DNA from: Clostridia bacterium
GTDB lineage: Bacteria; Bacillota; Clostridia; Christensenellales; Aristaeellaceae
DNA length: 64,000 bases
Direction of reading: 5' to 3'
Assembly (NCBI GenBank): GCA_017428385.1
Contig: JAFRQX010000039.1
Location: 1-64,000 of the forward strand
The notes under the pieces were generated by a model, which saw only the letters and a list, made by a program, of their open reading frames with translations, was not told where the DNA came from and did not search any database. This document shows, piece after piece, positions 57,639 to 64,000 of this stretch (its first letter is position 1; each line of letters starts with the position of its first letter). Position numbers and translations under genes: made by a program.

Positions 57639-58744
57639 CAGAAAGAATCAAGGAACTGATTCTCCGGCTGGAAAAGCAACACAGCCTGACCGAGGCGGAA
57701 TACGCGGAGCTCATCACCGGCCGGGACGGGGAAGCCGCCGCCCTGCTGGCCTGGAAGGCAGCGGAGAAACAGAAGGCCATCTTCGGCGACGCGGTCTATA
57801 CCCGCGGGCTGATCGAGATCAGCAGCATCTGCAAAAACAACTGCCTGTACTGCGGCATCCGCCGGGATAACCCGCAGGCGGAGCGCTACCGGCTGACGCC
57901 GGAGGAAATCCTCTCCTGCGCGGATGAGGGCTATGAACTGGGATTCCGCACCTTCGTGCTGCAGGGCGGCGAGGATCCCGCCTTCACGGACGCCGTGCTG
58001 TGCGGCATTGTGCGAACGCTGAAGCAGCGCCATCCGGACTGCGCGGTGACCCTGTCCGTGGGCGAGCGGAGCCGGGAAAGCTACCAGGCGCTGTATGACG
58101 CGGGAGCGGACCGGTACCTGCTGCGGCACGAGACGGCGGACGCCGGTCATTACGCGAAGCTGCACCCGAAGGAAATGTCCTTTGAGAACCGGATGCGGTG
58201 CCTGCGGGACCTGAAGGAAATCGGTTACCAGGTGGGCTGCGGTTTCATGGTGGGTTCTCCCTTCCAGACGCCGGAGACGCTGGCGAAGGACCTGAAATTC
58301 ATCGAAACCTTCCGGCCCGCCATGTGCGGCATCGGGCCCTTTATCCCCCACCGGAACACACCCTTCCGGGAGGAAAAGGCGGGAACGCTGGAACTGACCC
58401 TGTTCCTGCTTTCCGTGATCCGGCTGATCCTGCCGGAGGTATTGCTGCCCGCCACCACGGCGCTGGGGACCATCCACCCCAGGGGCCGGGAAATGGGCAT
58501 CCAGGCCGGCGCCAACGTGGTGATGCCCAATCTGTCCCCCGTTGGCGTGCGGAAGAAATATGAACTGTATGACAACAAGATCTGCACCGGAGAAGAATCG
58601 GCGCAGTGCCGGGGATGCCTGGAAGCCCGTATGCGGTCCGTCGGATATCATCTGGCCGTGGACCGGGGCGACGCACCCGGATGGACGAAAAAGCAAGAAA
58701 GAAGAGGTAAGGAATCATGGCAGTGTACAATCCCAAATCCCTGA
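57635..58744 (+). CDS. hydE: [FeFe]-hydrogenase maturation radical SAM protein HydE
   Basis: A 369-residue radical SAM enzyme. The CxxxCxxC motif is at C66, C70 and C73 (SSICKNNCLYCGIRRDN), and the barrel continues with FRTFVLQGGEDPAF, VTLSVGERSRESY, YLLRHETAD and GANVVMPNLSPV as in HydE. The C-terminal ECSAQC-like segment (EESAQCRGCLEARM) may bind a second cluster. It makes a precursor of the azadithiolate bridge. GGGAGGCGG precedes the ATG. It overlaps hydG by 28 bases. Confidence 0.96.
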   Translation: MTERIKELILRLEKQHSLTEAEYAELITGRDGEAAALLAWKAAEKQKAIFGDAVYTRGLIEISSICKNNCLYCGIRRDNPQAERYRLTPEEILSCADEGYELGFRTFVLQGGEDPAFTDAVLCGIVRTLKQRHPDCAVTLSVGERSRESYQALYDAGADRYLLRHETADAGHYAKLHPKEMSFENRMRCLRDLKEIGYQVGCGFMVGSPFQTPETLAKDLKFIETFRPAMCGIGPFIPHRNTPFREEKAGTLELTLFLLSVIRLILPEVLLPATTALGTIHPRGREMGIQAGANVVMPNLSPVGVRKKYELYDNKICTGEESAQCRGCLEARMRSVGYHLAVDRGDAPGWTKKQERRGKESWQCTIPNP

Positions 58745-60165
58745 AGGCGGAAGAGTTCATCAACGACGAGGAAATCCGCGCCACCCTGGCCTACGCGGAA
58801 GAGAACAAGAACAATGTGGAACTGATTGACCAGATCCTGGAGAAAGCCCGGCCGGTTAAGAACGGAAATGGCTGCACCTGCCGGGGACTGACCCACCGGG
58901 AGGCCTCCGTGCTGCTGGCCTGCGAAATTCCGGAAAAGATCCAGCGGATGTATGAAATCGCGGAAGAAATCAAACTGGCCTTCTACGGCAACCGCATCGT
59001 CCTCTTCGCGCCCCTGTATCTGTCCAACTACTGCGTGAACGGCTGTGTGTACTGTCCCTATCATATGAAGAACAAGCATATCGCCCGGAAAAAGCTGACC
59101 CAGGAGGAAGTCCGGGCGGAAGTCATCGCCCTGCAGGACATGGGCCACAAGCGGCTGGCCATTGAAGCCGGCGAGGATCCGGTGAACAACCCCATCGAGT
59201 ACATCCTGGACTGCATCCACACCATCTACAGCGTGCACCACAAGAACGGCGACATCCGCCGGGTGAACGTGAACATCGCCGCCACCACCGTGGAGAACTA
59301 CCGGAAGCTGAAGGAAGCCGGCATCGGCACCTACATCCTGTTCCAGGAAACCTATCACAAGAAGAGCTACCTGGAGCTGCATCCCACCGGTCCCAAGCAC
59401 GACTATGACTACCACACGGAAGCCATGGACCGGGCCATGGAGGGCGGCATCGACGACGTAGGCCTCGGCGTACTCTTCGGCCTGGAGCTGTACAAGTATG
59501 AGTTTGCCGGCCTGATCATGCACGCGGAGCACCTGGAAGCCGTGCACGGCGTGGGACCGCACACCATCAGCGTACCCCGGGTCAAGCGGGCGGACGATAT
59601 CGATCCGGATATGTTCGACAACGGCATTGACGATGAGACCTTCATCAAGATCGCGGCCTGCATCCGGCTAGCTGTTCCCTACACCGGCATGATCGTTTCC
59701 ACCCGGGAATCGGAAGACGTGCGCAGGCGGATGCTGCGGGTCGGCATCTCCCAGGTCAGCGGCGCTTCCCGCACCTCCGTGGGCGGCTACACGGAAGAAG
59801 AACGTCCCCACGACACGGAGCAGTTCGACGTATCCGACCAGCGGACCCTGGACGAAGTGGTGCACTGGCTGATGCAGACCGGGCATATTCCGTCCTTCTG
59901 TACCGCCTGCTACCGGGAAGGCCGCACCGGCGACCGCTTCATGAGCCTGTGCAAGAACGGCCAGATCCTGAACTGCTGCCACCCCAACGCCCTGATGACC
60001 CTGGCGGAATACCTGGAGGACTATGCCTCTCCGGAAACCAAAGAAACCGGTTATAAGATGATTGAGGAAGAGCTGAAGCGGATCCCGAAGGACAAGGTCC
60101 GGGAAATCGCGGAACAGCATATCCGGGACATCCGGTCCTCCAACCGGAGGGACTTCCGGTTTTGA
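58717..60165 (+). CDS. hydG: [FeFe]-hydrogenase maturation radical SAM tyrosine lyase HydG
   Basis: A 482-residue enzyme. The radical SAM motif is C106, C110 and C113 (YCVNGCVYCPYH), with the ThiH-like barrel (IEAGEDPVNNPIEYIL, YILFQETYHKKSYLELHPTG). The C-terminal part has CTACYREGRTGD near residue 396 and KNGQILNCCHPNAL, which bind the auxiliary cluster where the Fe(CO)2CN unit is made from tyrosine. It completes the hydF-hydE-hydG set. A bidirectional terminator follows. No hydrogenase structural gene lies in this window. Confidence 0.97.
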   Translation: MAVYNPKSLKAEEFINDEEIRATLAYAEENKNNVELIDQILEKARPVKNGNGCTCRGLTHREASVLLACEIPEKIQRMYEIAEEIKLAFYGNRIVLFAPLYLSNYCVNGCVYCPYHMKNKHIARKKLTQEEVRAEVIALQDMGHKRLAIEAGEDPVNNPIEYILDCIHTIYSVHHKNGDIRRVNVNIAATTVENYRKLKEAGIGTYILFQETYHKKSYLELHPTGPKHDYDYHTEAMDRAMEGGIDDVGLGVLFGLELYKYEFAGLIMHAEHLEAVHGVGPHTISVPRVKRADDIDPDMFDNGIDDETFIKIAACIRLAVPYTGMIVSTRESEDVRRRMLRVGISQVSGASRTSVGGYTEEERPHDTEQFDVSDQRTLDEVVHWLMQTGHIPSFCTACYREGRTGDRFMSLCKNGQILNCCHPNALMTLAEYLEDYASPETKETGYKMIEEELKRIPKDKVREIAEQHIRDIRSSNRRDFRF

Positions 60166-60188
60166 GTCAAGCCTTTACCGGATAAAGC

Positions 60189-60222
60189 AAAGGCGGCAAT
60201 ACGTCTGTATTGCCACCTTTTT
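60189..60222. terminator. Bidirectional terminator
   Basis: AAAGGCGGCAATAC, loop GTCT, GTATTGCCACCTTTTT, between convergent hydG and the S41 gene. Confidence 0.85.
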
Positions 60223-60246
60223 ATTCCGTTTTCTCCGTCCTATTTT

Positions 60247-61230
60247 TTATAATAGGGCCGCGCAGAGCTCCTCCGGCAAAATCGCCTTCAGCCCTTCCAA
60301 GGGCAGATCAGGCTTTATTCCCACTCCCTCCACAGTTTCTCCCCGGGCAGTAAAGTATTCATATTTGGGAAACATGACATAGCTTTCACTGTTGATTTCC
60401 AGCGGGGTAATGATCGTACCCTTTCCCCCGGACGTCTCGCCGGCAACGACAGCGCCGAGATTGCATCTGAGAGCCGAGGTGAATATTTCCGCAGAACTCA
60501 GCGTGAACCGGTCTGTCAGGATATAGATTTTCCCGAACCTGTAGATCGTATCCGAAGCCGTTTTAACTACCACATGGGTGTTCTTTTTGTCGACGTAGGA
60601 ATACTTTACGCTTTCCTCCGGAAGCAGCATGTCCAGGGCTTTGTTGGCCCGCTTAACCGATCCCCCCATATTCCCGCGAAGATCAAAGACAACCGTATCA
60701 ATTCCGTCCGCGCTCCACTTTTTCAGGATTTCCTCAAACTGCTGCACTGAAAAATTAAAATCAAACAATCTGATCATCCCACTTCGGGACTGGTCAAACA
60801 CCCTGGCCTGAATCTGGCAGCCCGTGTTCCTCATCTCCGGGAACGGGAATGTTTCCTCCACCATCACGGTATCGCCGCCATACAAGTTCCGCAGGGCATA
60901 CACCTTGATTTCCCTACAGTCCAGCCTGATCCTGCTGAAGAAATCTGTCTGCTGATTGATCCTGATAATGATATCATGCTCCTTCAGCTCCTTGACTTCG
61001 GTGTTCATGATCCTGACAATTTCTGCCATCTGCGGGCAGATATACCTGACCTCTACACCGATCAGGTCAAAGTAGTTCATTGGCTGGTCGTAGTAATGCG
61101 ATTTGAAATGCCGTATTCTCCTACGGGCAATGACGTAAGAGAACAGATCATCGTAATCGCTCTCCGACATTTCAAAATGCAGGCACTGTTCTTCCAGTGT
61201 ATTGATTTTATCGACAAAATCCATCTGACG
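60247..61230 (-). CDS. S41-family peptidase without PDZ or signal peptide
   Basis: A 327-residue protein. VVFDLRGNMGGSVKRAN (the FDLRGNxGG box), RFTLSSAEIFTSAL with the nucleophile Ser near 245, and GETSGGKGT with the catalytic Lys near 269 define a C-terminal-processing-protease fold. There is no signal peptide, membrane helix or PDZ domain, so it should act in the cytoplasm. The N-terminal 200 residues have no clear family, but the region may recognise a peptide. GGGAGG lies upstream of the ATG at 61230. It follows the radical SAM gene by 26 bases, suggesting a role in cutting the modified peptide. Confidence 0.82.
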   Translation of the reverse strand, partial: RQMDFVDKINTLEEQCLHFEMSESDYDDLFSYVIARRRIRHFKSHYYDQPMNYFDLIGVEVRYICPQMAEIVRIMNTEVKELKEHDIIIRINQQTDFFSRIRLDCREIKVYALRNLYGGDTVMVEETFPFPEMRNTGCQIQARVFDQSRSGMIRLFDFNFSVQQFEEILKKWSADGIDTVVFDLRGNMGGSVKRANKALDMLLPEESVKYSYVDKKNTHVVVKTASDTIYRFGKIYILTDRFTLSSAEIFTSALRCNLGAVVAGETSGGKGTIITPLEINSESYVMFPKYEYFTARGETVEGVGIKPDLPLEGLKAILPEELCAALL

Positions 61231-61256
61231 CATAATCCGGGCCACCTCCCAGCGCT

Positions 61257-62666
61257 TTATTGTTCTTTGGCCTTGCTCTCCAGGCGTGCGTATTCCAGGT
61301 GCTTCCACATATCGCATTCTCCGCTCTTCTGCCATATGGTGTTGTAGAGCATGTACGCCTTAGCCGGGCATCCTTTCCGGCATTTGCCGTCCCAGACGCA
61401 GGAGCGGCAGGAGGCGTTATGGGCGGCACGGCCGTTCAGGATTTCCAGCAAATCGGAAAGGTTTTCCGAATGAATAATCTCCTTCAGTTTCAGATCGTGA
61501 ATATTGCCCAGGGCAAAGTAAGGTGCGGAAAAGAACTGGCACGGGAATACCTCTCCCGCCGGAGTCACCCGCAGCAGGCAGTTAAAGACATTGTCCCTGA
61601 TATTCAGGAAATTGCAGGAATGGGTGGGCAGGCATCCTTTATAAGTGATCATCGTGCCGCCCTTTTTCGCCGCTTCCATGCTCATTTGCTGCAGTTTCTT
61701 CACGATTCTTTCAGCCTGTTCCGGATTCCTGTCATAATCAATGTGGCTGCCGTAATCCTTATCCCTTCCCAGGCGGTGAAGCAGATGGAAATCAATCACA
61801 GAAGCCTTGAATTCTTCTGCTGTCCTGACAAAGGCCTCAATGTCCTGCTCGTTTTCGTAGGACAGGTTGACCCGCAGTTTCCGCAGGCCCGGATCGGGAC
61901 TCTCCGCCAGTGCGAGCATCGCCGCTTTCACTGCCGCGTAGCTTCCTTTTCCTTTGATGGCATCATGCATTTCCGGCAGGATATGGTCCAACGTGAACTG
62001 TACGTCGCATCCCTGCAGCGCCTGGATATATTTCTCATTACTGCCAAACCAGGCATTTGTGATGACGCTAGTATGCAGTCCTTTTTCCTTAAAGAACGCC
62101 ACTGTCCGGAAAAATTCCGGATGAAGTGTCGGTTCCCCGCCGGAAAGGATCACATTGGTCGCTTTCAGGTCCACCACCTGCTCACACAGGTCCTTCAACA
62201 CCTCCGGCTCCATATGCGCTCCACCGCAGCCGGAATTGTTATAGCAGTAAGGGCAATGGGCATTGCATAAGGAAGTGATTTCGAGGTACGCGTTGACAAT
62301 CCGGATATCCAGCGCACTGTAATCAACGGACAGGCCCTCATCCTTTCCCCGGCTGACGTTGACCAGTCCCCTTTCCGTCAGGACAGAAACCGCCGCGAAG
62401 AAATGATCCGTCAGCGTCTGGGTATCCGCCTGTACGCCTTTCGTCCTCAGCTCCCTGATATAGGCCTTCAGGGCTGTGCGGACCGGCAGATTGCAACACA
62501 GTTTGTATACGAAAAAGGTCAGGGGATTCAGTTTGATCATTTTATGATCCGCGTTCCTGCAGACATAACCAGATCCGTTCTCCAGTTCCTCGAACACCGG
62601 TTCCCCGGTATATGCAAGACAGCTGTTCATTTCATATCCTGTTTTCACCGTCGTCATGTTGCTCAT
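61257..62666 (-). CDS. Radical SAM/SPASM peptide-modifying enzyme with N-terminal recognition domain
   Basis: A protein of 469 residues in three parts. Residues about 20-110 resemble a PqqD-like leader-binding domain (EPVFEELENGSGYVCRNADH, MIKLNPLTFFVYKL). The radical SAM core has CNAHCPYCYN at C134, C138 and C141, with GGEPTLHPEF and HLLHRLGRD. The C-terminal SPASM-like part is Cys-rich (GEVFPCQFF, CRSCVWDGKCRKGCPAKAYM, SGECDMW), holding auxiliary iron-sulfur clusters. Such enzymes make thioether or carbon-carbon links in ribosomal peptides. The start at 62666 has GGGTGG 6 bases upstream; other Met codons are nearby. No precursor is visible in this window. It is in one operon with the ABC exporter and the S41 peptidase. 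Confidence 0.88.
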   Translation of the reverse strand: MSNMTTVKTGYEMNSCLAYTGEPVFEELENGSGYVCRNADHKMIKLNPLTFFVYKLCCNLPVRTALKAYIRELRTKGVQADTQTLTDHFFAAVSVLTERGLVNVSRGKDEGLSVDYSALDIRIVNAYLEITSLCNAHCPYCYNNSGCGGAHMEPEVLKDLCEQVVDLKATNVILSGGEPTLHPEFFRTVAFFKEKGLHTSVITNAWFGSNEKYIQALQGCDVQFTLDHILPEMHDAIKGKGSYAAVKAAMLALAESPDPGLRKLRVNLSYENEQDIEAFVRTAEEFKASVIDFHLLHRLGRDKDYGSHIDYDRNPEQAERIVKKLQQMSMEAAKKGGTMITYKGCLPTHSCNFLNIRDNVFNCLLRVTPAGEVFPCQFFSAPYFALGNIHDLKLKEIIHSENLSDLLEILNGRAAHNASCRSCVWDGKCRKGCPAKAYMLYNTIWQKSGECDMWKHLEYARLESKAKEQ

Positions 62667-62712
62667 GTTATCCACCCGGTCCTTTCCCGTTTTTATTGAA
62701 ACAACGTCCTTG

Positions 62713-64000
62713 TTACGCTGTTTTTTCCGATAATACATGTCCTTCCGACAGCCGGATCACCTGGTCCGCGTAATCCAACACAGCCGGATCATGGGAGATA
62801 ATCACCCTGGTCATGTCCGGATAGTTATCCTTCAGTCCGGACAGAAGATCCCTCGCCAGGTCCCTGTTCAGCGCGGAAGTGGGTTCATCCAGCAGCAGGA
62901 CGTCATTATCCCGGATAAAGCAGCGTGCCAGCGCAAGACGCTGCTTCTCCCCGCCGGAAAGCTGCACCTTTTCATCCAGGACCGTATTGTAACGGTCCGG
63001 CATGGAAAGGATCTTTTCCTCAATCCACGCGTACTGCGCAGCCAGTTTCATCCTTTCCGGGGAAGTGTTCTTCATCCCCAGCAGAAGATTATCCCGGATG
63101 CTTCCGGCAAACAGGAACGGATGCTGCTCCAGGAATCCGATCTTTTCCCTGCACTGCTCCACGTCATATTCCTGCTCTCCCGACTGCCAGACAATAGAGC
63201 CGGAATCCGGTTTATACAAACCCAGGATCAGCTTTGCCAGGGTTGTTTTCCCCGAACCGGGTGCTCCCCAAAGCACCGTTGTTTTTCCGCCGGGAATGGT
63301 ACAGCTGACATCCCGGAGGACCTCCTTCCCTTGGTCATAGGAGAAGCAGACGTTCCGGATCCGGATATCTCCCCGCGCAGGCTGCTGCGGTGTCCCGCTT
63401 GGAGCCGTATCCTGCCAGTCCAGCAATGTGGAAAGGCGTTTCCTGCCCGCCTGTATCTGTCCCAGGCCTGAAAGTCCTCCCAGCAGGGACATCATCGGAT
63501 AGATCAGGAAGGAAACAAAATTGCTGAAAGCAATTATCGTTCCCAGGGACGGCGTCCCATGATTCAGATAGGCCAGTCCTGCCCAAAGGTAGAACAACGC
63601 CTGGTACGGAGTCATAATCAGGTTCCATACACTCTGCATCTTCGCATTGGCAACATCCTTCTGAATCGCCTTTTCAGCCAGCCCTGCCAGTGTTCCTGAA
63701 CACCGCTGCCTCGCCGCCGCTTTGAGAAAAAACAGCCTGATAGTGTCCGATGCCCTTACAAGCCCGGCAATCAGATGATTTGATTCCGCCAGGCAGTTCT
63801 GGTATTTCTCAGCAATCATGCACATTTTTGTGCTGAAAAAGATCATCGCGACACAGAACAGCAGCGGAGCCGGCAGTAAGAACCAGGCCAGCATGCTGCT
63901 TGTTGAGAACATCCACCAAAGCAGCGCAGCCAGCAGGAGCACGCTGCACAGGCAGTTGACAGCCAGCGTTCCGCCTGTCGGCCTGAGTTGGTCAACGTCG
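62713..64000 (-). CDS. ABC exporter half-transporter (5' end beyond the window)
   Basis: The minus-strand frame is open to base 63999, so the gene begins outside. The visible part (429 residues) contains the later membrane helices (LLLAALLWWMFSTSSM, LAWFLLPAPLLFCVAMIFF, LIYPMMSLLGGLSGL) and an ATPase domain with Walker A GAPGSGKTT, signature LSGGEKQRL, Walker B VLLLDEPTSALN and H-loop ISHDPAV. The stretch DVDQLRPTGG at the edge is typical of the loop before helix 3. It precedes the radical SAM gene in the same direction and is the likely exporter for its peptide product. Confidence 0.9.
   Translation of the reverse strand, partial: DVDQLRPTGGTLAVNCLCSVLLLAALLWWMFSTSSMLAWFLLPAPLLFCVAMIFFSTKMCMIAEKYQNCLAESNHLIAGLVRASDTIRLFFLKAAARQRCSGTLAGLAEKAIQKDVANAKMQSVWNLIMTPYQALFYLWAGLAYLNHGTPSLGTIIAFSNFVSFLIYPMMSLLGGLSGLGQIQAGRKRLSTLLDWQDTAPSGTPQQPARGDIRIRNVCFSYDQGKEVLRDVSCTIPGGKTTVLWGAPGSGKTTLAKLILGLYKPDSGSIVWQSGEQEYDVEQCREKIGFLEQHPFLFAGSIRDNLLLGMKNTSPERMKLAAQYAWIEEKILSMPDRYNTVLDEKVQLSGGEKQRLALARCFIRDNDVLLLDEPTSALNRDLARDLLSGLKDNYPDMTRVIISHDPAVLDYADQVIRLSEGHVLSEKTA

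Overview
The window comes from a fairly GC-rich anaerobic Firmicute, most likely a gut or rumen Clostridia member (inference). The basis is: strong AGGAGG-type ribosome sites with some TTG and GTG starts, a complete [FeFe]-hydrogenase H-cluster maturation operon with its TM1266-type regulator, a short clostridial peptide deformylase, BspA-type leucine-rich-repeat surface proteins, several ECF sigma/anti-sigma pairs, and many ABC exporters. No rRNA, tRNA, CRISPR array, phage or replication origin was seen.

Layout. 1-290 is the tail of an ABC exporter. 1102-6284 is the most interesting locus: a consensus promoter with an overlapping dyad, a 29-residue peptide gene, a weak terminator-like hairpin, then a tightly coupled run of HPr-kinase-like protein, PqqD-like recognition protein, SipW-like S26 peptidase, ABC exporter, nucleotidyltransferase and acetyltransferase, followed by a WYL regulator. 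The parts resemble the accessory genes of paeninodin-type lasso peptide clusters, but no lasso cyclase or B2 protease is present, so this may be an undescribed ribosomal-peptide pathway. 7.4-13.6 kb holds a MITE-like repeat, a DrrAB-type ABC transporter with a LytTR/DUF3021 pair, a flavodoxin, and a REP-associated tyrosine transposase inside its REP hairpins.

13.7-24.1 kb is housekeeping and envelope material: VanW protein, MBL hydrolase, deformylase, AEC transporter, Crp-type regulator, flotillin. 24.3-29.7 kb carries a six-module BspA-like surface protein and a one-module paralogue. Both are driven by promoters with identical geometry and an 11-bp direct-repeat box. 29.7-36.7 kb includes a lone Cas4/RecB-like nuclease, three paralogous small membrane proteins with a shared C-terminal tail, an ABC exporter, an M28 peptidase and a patatin. 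36.8-43.1 kb has two ECF sigma/anti-sigma pairs and a secreted protein next to an OmpR-type two-component system.

43.1-50.7 kb has an M50-like protease with two ABC half-transporters, a secreted C39-like protease and a third sigma/anti-sigma pair. 51.0-55.9 kb has NAD(P)HX repair, a striking array of eight short hairpins joined by GTGAAAT/ATTTCAC linkers, and an Xre-TPR regulator coupled to an MFS exporter. 56.0-60.2 kb is TM1266-hydF-hydE-hydG, with a terminator hairpin just before hydF. 60.2-64.0 kb is a second candidate peptide-maturation locus: ABC exporter, radical SAM/SPASM enzyme with an N-terminal recognition domain, and a cytoplasmic S41 protease. It runs off the window edge and no precursor gene is visible.
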